Shown piece by piece: positions 1 to 12,600 of a stretch of DNA of 64,000 nt (within the stretch, counting starts at the first letter, position 1; each line of letters begins with the position of its first letter). This stretch comes from Pithys albifrons albifrons (lineage: Eukaryota; Chordata; Aves; Passeriformes; Thamnophilidae). Made by a program: the position numbers and the translations under genes. Under the pieces are notes generated by a model. It was not told where the DNA came from and searched no databases. It saw nothing but the letters and a program-made list of their open reading frames with translations. The stretch is taken from the NCBI RefSeq assembly GCF_047495875.1, contig NC_092472.1:2354849-2418848 (forward strand), given 5' to 3'.

Positions 1-115
1 TCTGGGTCACTTGGAGAAAGTGGAAGAACATTGTTTGGGATCTAGACAACATGACCTTGAAGAGAAACTGCAACAACAGGGGAAGGATGAAAGGAGATTC
101 AAGTATTTAAGCATG

Positions 116-478
116 TTAAGGGGCCCTGAAAAAAAATAAATTCAGAAATAATCCTTTCATCCTCTCTAAAGAAGACAATGGACCAGTTTTGAAGAACAGA
201 CTCGAGACAGACACAACAAAGTTCTCAAAATGATGAAGTAGTGAAAGATTTTGACTGAAGAGGGTGTAGATGCTCCGTAATGGGAAACCTGTCAAAGTGT
301 GCTGCAAGAACTCCACTGGTGCTTTAAGAACTCCAACAGGGCTGTCTCTGCCTTCATGTTCTGTAGGGTCTATCCCTGTTTCCTCTCCAAGATGCACAGG
401 GCTCCACCCAGTCCCTTCACACGGTGCAGTAAAACCCTGACACTTGCTCCCATTTCCAAGAAGCCCTGGAATCTGCCA
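116..478 (-). other. Open frame in phase with DELE1 exon C; possible alternative 3' end
   Basis: An acceptor-like GATGGCAG ends at 479. Reading phase 0 from there gives about 120 codons without a stop down to TAA near 116. The product does not look like the human repeats. The short human-like fragments KGLGGALCILE and DSRASWKWEQ occur in the other two frames of the same stretch. This could be an alternative terminal exon, a decayed copy of the true exon with indels, or chance. Confidence 0.25.
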
Positions 479-538
479 TCAGTAACTTGGAATGGTCCCA
501 AGCTGAGGACAATCAGAGCTTGCAGAGGGATTACTTAC

Positions 539-631
539 ACCACTGTTTGCTGCCAGCAGCAGGTAATTCAGACCCCTCTTTTCCTGGGGCTGCCGCCCCC
601 TCATGTAGAACACTCCAAGATAAGCCTGTGC
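539..631 (-). CDS. DELE1: DELE1 Sel1/TPR repeat exon C
   Basis: The exon is 31 codons, phase 0 at both ends, after acceptor TTTGTTGCAG and before the perfect donor GTAAGT. It encodes [20 protein letters not shown] and then [11 protein letters not shown], aligning with human [20 protein letters not shown] and VKYLWLAANNG. The next human residues (DSQSRYHLGICYEKGLG) should start the following exon. No clean match is visible between 538 and 1, so the remaining repeats are either degraded here or outside the window. Confidence 0.9.
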
Positions 632-3600
632 CTGCAACAAAACCACACAGGGTACAGATCAGCCAGAATTTCCCCCTTTAGTTACTCCAGTTCTGTTGCT
701 GATTTTGCAAGTTGCTCAAATGCTGTGGCAAGACAAATGTCCCCAGGACCCTGCTTGCTGCAGAGCCTGTTGGGAGAAAGGGGGGGCTGTCCCAGAAAAA
801 AAATCAGCCTGCATTGGTAGACACAAAAAAAATCCCATTTCATCTTTTTAACTCCACCACACATGCAGTTATCATCACCATCCTAACGCTGCAGGACCCA
901 GAATATCCTTCCAAACTGCACTGTGGGAGGCAGAGCCAGGGAGTGGCTCCGACTCGTGAGCTCCCCACAAGATCCAGCAGATGCACTTCCTGGAACAGGG
1001 TGGTACAGCAGGCACAGGCACTGCCAGAACGACTGGCACCTGCAGCACAAGATGGCACATGGGCCTAAAAGCATCTCCTGGAGAATGGGAAAGGAGGGCA
1101 GGATACACAGATCCACACGGATGAGTCATCTCCAAAAGTCACAGCTACAAAATGAGGATCTGTTCTTACTTTGAGCATTTCATGTAAGTTCCTCCAGTGA
1201 AGCAACACTTGGAATGGAGGGATGGAACACTGTGCTATGTTTTCAACTGTAGGTGTCAGTTCTCTTAAGCCAATGGTCTAATCCAAGAGCCACATTAAAA
1301 ACAGACACCCAAAGTGCTGACACAGCTGGTACCCCCTCCCATGTGCAGTCAGGGCTGTCTCCCATACAGTGTCAGGAACACAAATATAGAACCAGACAAC
1401 CACAGAACTGTTCGGGTTAGAAGGGGCCTTAAAGACCACCCAGTTCTAGACTCCCTGCTGTGAGCAGGCATATGTTGGAAGAATTTTGGTTGTAGTCCCA
1501 CAAATGATGCTTTCTAGGATGTCTTGTGGCTCCAAGCCTTCAGCCAGGGTCCTCTGCTGGCTCCCTCCTGTGCCCCCCCAGCTGCAGGCACTGACCTCTG
1601 TGACCCCAGCCACTGCTGCTCGCTCCAGCAGTGCCAGAGCCCTGTGCTGGCTGTCCCAGTGCTGGCCAGGGCTGTGCTGCAGCAGGTACCTCCCATAGCG
1701 GTACTGGGCCATGGGGTGGCAGCTGCTGGCAGCGTGGCAGTAGTACAGAGCTGCCTGGAAAGAGAGAAACACACTGCTGTGAGCCAGGTAACATGATGGG
1801 ACTCCCCTCTGGCCAGGCCAAGCTTAACCCCTGACTTGATCCACCACAGCAGCCCTCCCACCCTTTCCTGCTGAGGAGCATCAGCTTGGTTAAACCAGAC
1901 AGCAGACTGTGACTGCCCCAGAGCCCTGGAACCACCCTGGCTGCTTTACTCAACCCTCCCCGCTTTGAAAGGGACCAAAAATTACTCAAAAGAAGCTGCT
2001 TTTGCAGCTCTTCCCAGCTCCAGCAGCTGCTGGCTGCAGCCAGCCTGCACTAGGTGGCAGGCTGCAGTTACCATTCCCAAACCACAGATTTAGGAAGCCC
2101 TCGGATATGCAGTGGTGTCTTAAATACAGTAACATGACAGGTTTCTCCTTGGTACTCCCCTGGGTGCTGGTGGCACAGCCTGTGCACCTGGAGAAGCCCT
2201 CAGAAGCTGTGGGAAAGGGGATCTCAGAGCACATCTCTGAGGGGATTGGTGGCACTGAAGTCAGCTCTGCAAACCTGCAAGTTTTATTATTTCCAGCAGT
2301 TTCTATACTGAGCCTTCAGAGCCTGAGCATTGACCAGGCTCCCCAGCGCAGTGGGCACGGCCCCAAGGCTGCCAGAGCTCCAGGAGTGTTTGGATGATCC
2401 TCTCAGGGACAGGGTGGGATTGCTGGGGTGTTTGTGAAGGGTCAGGGATTGGATTTGATCCTTGTGGGTGCACTTCAGCTCAGGATATTCTGTAACTCTA
2501 TACCCCATGAAAAAGAAAAAGCGCTCCTGAGCACCCAACAAAGACCACTCCCCTGGTCTGGGTGTCACATACACAACCCTGCAAGCTGTGGATACCTTTT
2601 CCAAGTCCTTTTCCGTGCCTCTGCCATGCTCATAGCACAGGCCCACGTTGAACTGGGCTTTGCTGTAGCCTCGGTCTGCTGCCAGTTTGAAGCAGGTGTA
2701 GCCCACCCTGCAGTGCCCTGCCCTCATGCTCTCGATCCCTGAGGAGAACACAACGTAAGAACTCGGCAAAAGCAACAGCCAGAGCTCAACCCCGAATGCA
2801 CAACCTCCCCCACAGCCACTGGGCCTTCCTTGGCTCATGCCAAGTGCTCTGGGCCACTTCCAGCTGGCTCAAGAACCCTCATTCCACAGTTTCCATAAGA
2901 AAAATGGCAACACTGCATTTTAGGGATTTTTCCAGCCTTGCTGCAAGGCGGATCACGGGCTAACACAGCGTATGGCTCACACTGCTTTCAGTGCTGCAAC
3001 TAGTGGTGTATATAGGGCAGGGACTTTTCTTAGATCAGTGTATCTCCCTTCAGCTTTTCTTAGAGTTGCAATTCTGCAATTGCTTTTTCAGCTTGCCAGG
3101 AAGACTGTGAGCTCAGACAATAAAAAGGGATACAAGGATGTGACATCTCGTGTTGCAAAAAAGACAGAGATGGCTTAATTTCCAACTACAGATGTCAGGA
3201 CAAACAGTGCAGGCTTCAACCAAGCCTGGATTGAAATATGCTGATAAAAATCTGGTGGCAGGATGGGATAAAGGGCAATAAATCTCTCAGAGCACACTTA
3301 AAATTGCTGAAAGGAGGCTTCAGCTTGGGTATATGCCATCTCTGCCTTCACACAAGACCTGCAATGCTTTGGAGGTCCTCCAAAATGAGAAACCTGTGGT
3401 TTAAGGGCAAAACAGACCCAAGTCCACATTACCAAGGATATTCAAGGCAATGGAAATATCAATCCGGAAAATCTGCTGCAATTGGAAAGCGGCTTCCTCC
3501 AAATGCCCTCGCTGAGCTGGGTGACCCTGAGGAGTTAGAGAAGAAAGCTGTTAAGGCAGCAGAATCATATCAACTCTACAGGAGATTCTTGCTTGGAAAC

Positions 3601-6600
3601 AGAGCAGTGAGACCCATTTGTACAGTACTAGAGTTATCAGGAGGGTGATGTCATCTGGTGTCACGTGTCCACAAAAGCCATCTGATCAGGGAGGATGTAT
3701 GGACACTGCCCACCTCCCCTCTGGCCAGGGAGCTTGGTGCAGCCTCCTGGACACCATCAGACCTTTCAGAATCCAGCAAATACTCAGTCTGCAGCTCTGA
3801 TCTCTGCTCCCTGTGAGCAGTGACTGAGGGAATGGCTGGAGCTGTGCCAGGGCAGGGTTGAGTTGGATATTAGGAAAAAGTTCTTCCCCCAGAGGGTGGT
3901 GGGCACTGAATAGGCTCCCCAGGGCAGGGGGCACAGCCCCAAGGCTGCCAGAGCTCCAGGAGTGTTTGGACAATGCTCTCAGGGACATGGTGGGGCTGTT
4001 GGGGTGTCTATGCAGGGTCAGGAGTTTGACTTGATGATCCTTGTGGGTCCCTTCCCTCTCATGACATTTATTTTGTGATTCTGCAAGTCCTTTCAAAACT
4101 AACCTTACCCCTTGTGCCCTGTCCCACATCATGCCCACGGTCAGTCCCTGCCAACACACAGGCACATATCTGTAGGTGCTTTACCCACTTCCAGCAGAGC
4201 CCAGCCCTGCCTGAACTGTGCCCACTGCTCAGAACCCCTGCCCTGCAGGGACAATGGGCAGCGTGTCCCTGGGCGGTGGGAGCGGCTCGCACAGCCCGAG
4301 CGCCATCGGGCGGCAGCGGCGCTCACTGCACGGGCACCTCACCCGGTGTCACCCACTGCGGCTCCTGCTCCAGGCTCTGTCCACAGCCCTGCACCGGGGG
4401 CACCTCCCAGCACGGGCACATCCTGGGGATCACCCCCGCAGCAGGGCAAGGAAAAGCCTTTTTGGTGCCTTCTTCAGGAACCCACTCTGCTAAAGGCTGA
4501 ATTTACCTCCACTCTGCTCCTGCTGTCCTTGAGCAATCGCTCAGCTGACTGATGGTTATAATAGGGAATTATCTGCATCTAAGACTGTGAATGGCAAGGA
4601 ATTAGCAGGTTTAATCACAAGCACAATAATATGATTTCTGGCCCTGTGATCTCAAGCTGATGCACTCTCTTCAAGCCCCTCTATAACAGGCAAGAGCCAG
4701 CCCTGATCTGCAGTGCTTGGAGTGACACCACCTTCTCCAGTCATGGGTTGTCTGGTAAAAACCAAAATAGCAACAGCATATAATCACCTAGTGAAAGACT
4801 CCATCAAAATGCAAATACACAGGCACAGACTGGTGCTGCTGGATTAGTGTTTGCTATTTTTTTTTTTTTGGTGTTTGTTTTGGTGGTTTTCCCCATTTTC
4901 TTTCAGTTTTCCCCTACCAGCAGCCCTGTTACACAGACACTTTAAAGCATGGGGATGACAGTGTGCAGTTCCTGGAACTTTGCTCTGGCTAAAGCAGAGG
5001 GCAGCATATCACATCTCCCTTTCTTTTTCCAGAAAACAGTCATGTTTGTGAGTGTCTTGCTCAGGCTGTGCTTGGGGTTGCACTGGGATTTTTTCCTGCA
5101 GGGAAGGTGCAGACAGAGGGTGTGAAAAATGAAACCATACCTTTGCTCCGTGGAGAACTGGCCCCACACTGGAGCTTGCAGGGATCTGGAACTCCCCTAC
5201 ATAAAAAAAACACAGAACAAAAAAAGCAAGGTTAAGCAGTGCTGCATCTTTGCCTCTTCCTCCTCTTCCCATCCTTGCTATTGCGTAGCTCTTTCCTGAA
5301 GAACTGATCTCCCGCTCAGTGAGGGGCATTAAAAAAGAGAGAACGCCAATCAATCTGACCTTTGGAGCAAAGCAACCACGTGCCACAGGAATCCAGCCCT
5401 GTGGCTGCAGCTGGTTACACAGCTTCTCCAGAAAGGCCCCTGGCTTTGGTTTGAACACACCAAAAGGTTGAGAATCTCCCCTTTCTTCTAAAAGTGTGTT
5501 CCACTAACTTGTAATCGCTGCCTCAAACCTCTGTGCTCCCTTTCAAATTAAAATACAGCTGGTTTCTGCTCCCAGGCACTGGCTCTTCTAGGTTTTTTCT
5601 CCTCTTCACTAAAAAGCCAATTCCTTCTTTTGAAAGTCCTGACACGACTAATCAACCCCTCTTGATTCCTCTCTGTGATTCTAAACAGTCTGTGCAGTTC
5701 ATGTCTTTTAACTGCAGTACTTTTCTGCCAGAATTCATTCATTTTATGACTTTTTGCCACTATTCCTGAATTTTGAACAGTGTTCCTGAAGTGCAGACCC
5801 TCTCACCAGTGCCACAGGAAGGGTGACATTCGAATTCTGAACTGCCTGGTTTGCATGGATCATAACTGTGCTCCAATTCCCACTGGAATCCCACTGTGAT
5901 GCCCAGGGCATCTCAGCTGAGGGTCCTGCCTCCCGAGCTCCTTTCCCACGTAATTTCTTCCCAGGGGATGCAAGGAGATGATCAGACATGCTATCTGGCT
6001 GAATCAGGTGCAGGCTTAGGGTATCACCCTGCAATCCCCCCCAGCTTCTGGCTGCAGCACTTCAGAGACACTGATACAGCCACGTGTTCAGCCACTGACC
6101 AGTTTCAATCAGAATTATCTACCAGAAGCATCTACAGCACAAGCTCAGCCTCCTTGCTGGGAACAGAACTGTGCTGGCAGTGATTACACAGGCATTTACT
6201 GCAGCTCCTCAGAGGACAGTGACCTCCCCACAAAGGATGGACTTTTCAACTTGAATGCACACAAGCAGCTGGATCCCACTGGACATTTAACACCAGGTGC
6301 TGAACCCTGGATCACTCTGAGCCAGAGCTGCTCACACGAGCTGTGCCCTTCCCTGTCCCCCTCTCAAGCTGTGCAGCTGCAGAGCAGGGAGTCAACACAA
6401 GCAAAAAAAAAATCCTTTTAGGGCCTGATTCCTTAATTCCTGGTGCTATTTGGCTACTCAAGCACTTGTGCCAGCACAGCAGCAGCAGTGAGTGGTGCAA
6501 CAGGCAGGACTGCTCCTAGCAGAGCCTGGACCAGGTCACCATGTGCAGGAAGTTGTGGCTTCTGTGCCAGCTGCAGCCTCATTATTCCCAGACAAACAAT

Positions 6601-9600
6601 TCCCCTCTGGCTGTATTAAAATGCATTTTATCTGAACAAGCCCCACTCACCCAACAGGCAACATTGCCCTGGCAAGCATGATTTCTATGCATCATTCCAC
6701 CAAAAGTGTATAATCTGTGAATTTATTAGCTGTGCTTTCCATTTATTTTCAGATCAGGCATCAAATTATCTGATCTTTCTCACTGCAAGGCTCTGTCTCC
6801 TGTTCAGGTATCTCCCTCGTGATGTAATTTGGGTTTTTGCCACACATACAACTGCAAATCCCATGAAAACAAACTCTCTGTATTAAGAATTCTCCCAGTA
6901 CTTGTTTAAACAACATTAGTACCTCCCTGCTTTTAAGAAACTTTACATTTTGCACAGACATCTAACCCTAAATCAGAGAAAAATATGCTGTAACTTGGAC
7001 AAACCATCAAACCATAAAATAAACAGCCACTAATTCTGAATTCTGTCAGGCTGCAGAACCACCTTGTTCCCCTCTGCCACTGGAAGCCCCTCCTCACCCA
7101 AACCCCAGTGATCTCCCCAGAGCAGGGTTGCCACTCCCATAGAGCATCTGGAAGAGAACATGGGAACCAACTGATCCTGACACCCAGATCCATCTCCTGA
7201 AGGATCCCAGAAGGATTTGGTTTGGAAGGGACCTTAAAGCTCATCTTGTCCCACCCCCTGCCATGGGCAGGGACACCTCCCACCAGCCCAGGCTGCTCCA
7301 AGCCCTGTCCAACCTGGCCTTGGACACTTCAGGGATGGGGCAGCCACAGCTTCTCTGCCCAACCTGTGCCAGGGCCTGAATTCCCTCAGAACTCACCTTT
7401 GAGGCTGGGTAAGCCTCAAACAAAAACTCTTCAAGAACACCCCCAGTAGCAAAGAATCCCCTCAGCACAATAAGACAACCAGCTTACATTAAACTTCAGT
7501 CTGACATTACTTAATACAAGTAATTTCTTATTTCCCAAAGAATGGTCAAACTTCCAGCAGAACTTCCCAGGCTTTGAACAAATTCATTGCTATACTGCAC
7601 ACACAGAACCATATTGAATTATTCTTCAGGTTGTAGGTGCAAAAGGTGGGAATTCCACAGCTAGAATTTTTGTGTGCAACTTGATTTCTACTTCTTCAAA
7701 CATATGCTATGATGTAACATGACTACACATCCTTTTTTTAGTGTTCTGGATGCCCAATGCTCACATATTCAGCAGTTAAATATTTTTGTCTTTCCCCACT
7801 GTTCATCCTGGACTAATGAAATGTTGCTCACAGCTTGCTCCAAATGAGGAATTAATAATCTTCTCAGAGACAGTCTAGATTGCTCATCCCAAAACATCCA
7901 AAGGCTTCATCAGAATGAAGTCACAACAAGAGCTGGACAAAATCCAGCATTTCAGCCTTATGGAAAATTTCAGTGTTTCCAATTGGTTTCATTGTGCTTT
8001 GAAATGAAAACACACTTTTGCGATGTCTGTAATCTCAGAATTGAAATAACGAATTTTACAGTTCTGCCAGGGGTAAAATACAACTCCCCAGGGCAGCATT
8101 CAGCTGCTGTAACACTGAGACTGGCTGTAATCACCTGCCTGCTCACTATGTGCCTTTAACTTCCAGCAAAAAGGCTTCCAGTGAGGCAGGAATTGCATGA
8201 GAAAAAATAGGACGTGAACACACAACCAAGGACTTGCTGATGGCAATAGCCAGAGTGCTACTGAAAGCAACTTTTAACTTAATTTCCTAAAGTTTTTTTT
8301 TTTTAACACATTGAACTAATAAATTCTATGGTATTTTGTTACATTAAAACTGGAATGGCTCATCTGCAGCGCTGGGATGTTGGGATGAAGTTCAACAAGG
8401 CCAAGTGCAGGTCCTGCCCTTTGGCCACCCCAACCCCTGCAGCGCTCCAGGCTGGGCACAGAGTGGCTGGAGAGCAGCCAGGCAGAGGGACCTGGGGGGA
8501 CTGAGGGACAGGAAGCTCAACAGGAGCCAACAGTGTGCCCAGGTGGCCAAGAAGGCCAAGGGGATCCTGGCCTGGATCCAAAGTAGCGTGGCCAGCAGGC
8601 CCAGGGCAGTGACCCTTCCCCTGGACTCTGCCTTGGGGAGGCCACACCTTGAGTGTTGTGTTCAGTTCTGGGCCCCTCAGTTGAGGCAAGAGATTGAGGG
8701 GCTGGAGCGGGGCCAGAGAAGAGCAACGAGGCTGGAGAAGGGACTGGAGCACAAGTGCTGTGGGGAGAGGCTGAGGGAGCTGGGGGTGTTCAGCCTGGAG
8801 AAGAGGAGGCTCAGAGGTGACCTCAGCACTGTCTGGAACTCCCTGAAGGGAAGTTCTGGCCAGGTGGGGGTTGGTCTCTTCTCCCAGGCACTCAGCAATA
8901 GGACAAGGGGCACGATGGGCTCAAGCTCTGCCAGGGGAAATTGAAGTTGGAGAGCAGAAAAAAATTCTTTACAGAGAGAGTGCTCAGGCACTGGAATGGG
9001 CTGCCCAGAGAGGGGGTGGATTCCCCATCCCTGGAGGTTTTAAACTGAGCTTGGCCGTGGCACTGAGTGCCATGATCTGGTAAAGGGACTGGAGTTGGAC
9101 CGAGGGTAGGACTTGATGATCTCGGAGGTCTTTTCCAACCCAATCAATTCTATGATTCTGTGATCCATCACCCAGATCTTTGTTCCCGGAGGTTGTGACA
9201 GCAACAGCAGATTGTCACTGTACATGCAGAGCAGCACCAGCAAGCCTGGAAATGAACTGAAACACTGAGAGAAAGGGGAAGGGCATGGAATTCTCTCCAG
9301 AAGATCCTTTGCCATTGCTGGCAACAGCAAAGTGGGGCAGGGAAGGTACATTCTGCTCCACTGCGAGTTCTGGGGTCTGTTCTCTCATGGCAAAGTTCTG
9401 CCACCAGATTCCTCTGCCTCAGCTGCCAGGCGTCTGTCCTTCCCTTCCTTCTGCTCTCCCAGCTTCCTGCCACACTCTGGCTTTGCCAGCCTCACCCTCT
9501 TTCAGTGGCTAAACACCAGGAAAAAGAAATTCTGTACCACAGGGAGGTTTTTCTGTAGCATGCAAAACATATTCTGAGAGAAAGGGATCACGGAGCTTCA

Positions 9601-12600
9601 CTTTGCACGGAAAGATTCACAGGACTTCTCACATGGCAGAACTCTGCAATTTTTCAGGCTCTTCAGTGCAAATTACCAAATCTCTTCACCCTGACTTCTC
9701 TCAATAAATTCCCACTAAATGGATGCACAGCATAATGTGCAATGGAACCTGAGGACTTATGTATTGAGCAAAATGGAATTATTTCTGACATATATTACCT
9801 CTGACAACTGACAGTTGGAGATGCTTGGGCAGAAAGGGTAAGGAACAGGGATTAGAAAGTCACGCTCTCCCTGGCAGAACTTTCCCACTATCAGCTGTTC
9901 CATGATCTGAGCAGGAGGTTTGGCTGGACCAATTAAGTCTAATTTGAAGGTGCAATTTTACCTAATCACTTCTTGGAACCCACTTGTATTTTGGCCTGTA
10001 GCAATGAGTTCCACAATTTACCTGTGCACTGGCCAAACATTCGCTGCCTTTTGCTTTTTTCCAAACTTGCTACTTCTGTGCTGTCATTAATGTGTGGATT
10101 ATGAAAAATAAGGTCCCTCGACACTTTTAGTTTCACAGAGCACCAGCACACACCCCCTCTGCCTCTTCTTTTTGTGAGCTGAAGAGTCAGTTTCTCTTTG
10201 GTTGCAATTGTCTCCTTGCCATCCTTTTCCCTGCCGGTTTTGTCCCTGTTTTTCAGAGAGTCTTTTCTTTAAGTGTTCAAGATGTGGCTGCATCACAGAC
10301 TCGCACGAACCCACGACACTGCCTTGTCCTCAGTTCCTTCCTTTACCACAATTAACATTTAATTGGCCTCACTGCTGCCGAGCACTGACTTAACCTTATC
10401 AAAAGCTCATCCACAGTGACTTTAAACGTTCCCTCTGCAACACAATTATTAATTTGACACTCCTCCTTCTGCACGTGTATTTACAGCTACGCTCCCCTGT
10501 GTACACTCATTTAACCCACCTTGGGACTACCCTGGGTTTAGTTCTTGTGCAATCTTTTGCTGTGACTTTCACATTTGCCTGTGCTAAATAATTCTGTACC
10601 ATTTGCTGCTTCTGTCGCCTCACTTGTCACCTCTTTTTTCCAAATCACTGCTGACTGTGCTGAACAGAACAGGTTTCAACAAAGGACTGTGGGGAATCCA
10701 CGAGTAACAGCTCTGCATTGTGAAAACTATTCCTTGTGCTTTAAGGAGTTACAAGTCCAAGAGTAACCCCTTGATGTTCCCTCACATCAGCTTTAATTCT
10801 CCAGGCAGTTTTGGTTTAGGTCCTGTCTGAAAGATTTTCAGAAAGCTAAAAGCTGGATAATCTTGCTCCACATGCCTGTTGACTTCTCCAAAGAACTCTT
10901 AATAGATTTACAACCCTCTTCAGTCCCTGCAGTGGAGCAAGTTGGCCTGAGAAATGGCTTCCTAAATCCTTCCCAGATCTTTGATACAGCACATCACAGG
11001 TATCTATCTCATCTTGGTATCTGGCACCTCTTTTCCCTAACAGAGGTTCCATCAAAACAGAACTACCTTTTTTGCAGTTCTCTGGCTCAAACAAACACAC
11101 ACCCACCCCTTTTTAAAGGCCTGTGCCCAATCTGTCAGTGCTCATTCCTCTGGTCATGGAGCAGATTTGAGCATGGGATTACAGATCATCACTGGAGGCT
11201 CAGCCACTTCACAGCTTCTGAAGAACATCTGAACAAAGACCACGTGGCCTTAGCGACTTGTCACTGTTCAATTTATCAGTTTGCCTAAAAGCTCTTCCTA
11301 TTGACTCTCAGTAGGAAACTGTTTGTCAGACACACATTCACTCTGGAACATTCAGCTGTGCCAAGTGAAGGCATTGCTGTCTCCACTTCTTCCCACCACT
11401 TCTCCCAGAGGTCCGTGTCCAGTCACCTGCCAGTGTCTGAGTGCTTCTTAATATGCTCCAGGCAAAAGCAGATGGGTTAAACAGCCTAATTGGCAGTTTA
11501 GGTAAATTAACCTGGCTGTTTTCCTGGAGTTAATTAGGAGACATGGAAACAAAATGCTCCATTTGCCAACTGATGGGAATGGCAAACTCTGGCAGGCGAA
11601 GAGTTTGATAAGCAGTGATGGGCAGTAGCTTAAATGAGCACAAAAGAAATACAAAATCCTGAAAGAAAACAAAAAAAATGGGGAACACCTCTGACCTTTT
11701 CTGCAGCACTTTCATTATTTCAATTCCTTCCTGTGAGGGTGGGCAGGCCCTGGCACAGGTTGGGCAGAGAAGCTGTGGCTGCCCCATCCCTGGAAGTGTC
11801 CAAGGCCAGGTTGGACAGGCCTTGGAGCAACCTGGGCTGGTGGAAGGTGTCCCTGCCCATGGCAGGGGGTGGAACGAGACGATCTTTAAGGTCCCTTCCA
11901 ACCCAAACCCTTCTGTGATTCTGTGATTTAGCCAACATTCCTGGCTGGTTTTCTTATGTGCCTCTTCTACACCATGATCATATGTTGTCCTGTTTTCACC
12001 TGCTCCAGCAGGCTTCCTGCTTCAACAACTGTCCTGAGGCCATCATTAGTATTTATATATCTAGTGAGTAGCCCTGCTGTAGGTCTCATCTGATCTCCCT
12101 TGGTGTGACTTTGAATTTCCTATGTAGGACACACTTCAATTTTGTTGGAGTATATCTTTCTATTTTTATAAAACTCATTTTAATAATGTCTTTGATACCT
12201 CCTTCCACTGTCTTATCTGCAGTGTAAGTGCTCAGAAATACATCCTCATCTTGCAGGAAGGAAAGAATTCCTTTAGTTTTACACCATGTACTCAAGTCTC
12301 CCAGATCAGTGGTGCAGTCTCCTCCTGAATCCTTCTGGCTGCAGACATCTGTCCACAGCAAGAGAACAGAACTGGAGCTGGGATCAGGCCACACAGGCAG
12401 TGTTGGTAAAGCCAGTGTCACCTGCAGTTACAGCACAGGCTTGTCTCTGCCTGCAGGAGATTTTTTCCTCCTGTCTCTGGACTCTTAATTCATCTCCCTG
12501 AAATTCTGTGTTCCCACTCTAACCTACCTCCTCAAGGGTCAATAAGTGGCTACCACACTCTTTGGCTCCAAGTTTTGCCTTGGGGAAACTCCAAAGTCCT

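Larger units (their letters stand above)
4084..7211. other. DELE1 intron sequence, mostly unrecognised
   Basis: Apart from exons 5 and 6 near 5.0-5.2 kb, this is moderately AT-rich unrecognised sequence with a poly-T run at about 4857-4869. I see no other exon or repeat here. Confidence 0.6.

Noticed and set aside
4507..4548. Exon-like 42-base minus-strand segment between AACCATCAG and GTAAAT
   Set aside because: Splice sites look acceptable, but the phase does not connect exon 6 to repeat exon A, and the 14 residues show no similarity to DELE1.
4797..4850. Minus-strand stretch reading [15 protein letters not shown] as the missing DELE1 exon
   Set aside because: It resembles human IQQLFQLSVSIAF only superficially, has a stop codon just upstream in the same frame, a poly-A instead of an acceptor tract, and no donor in the required phase.
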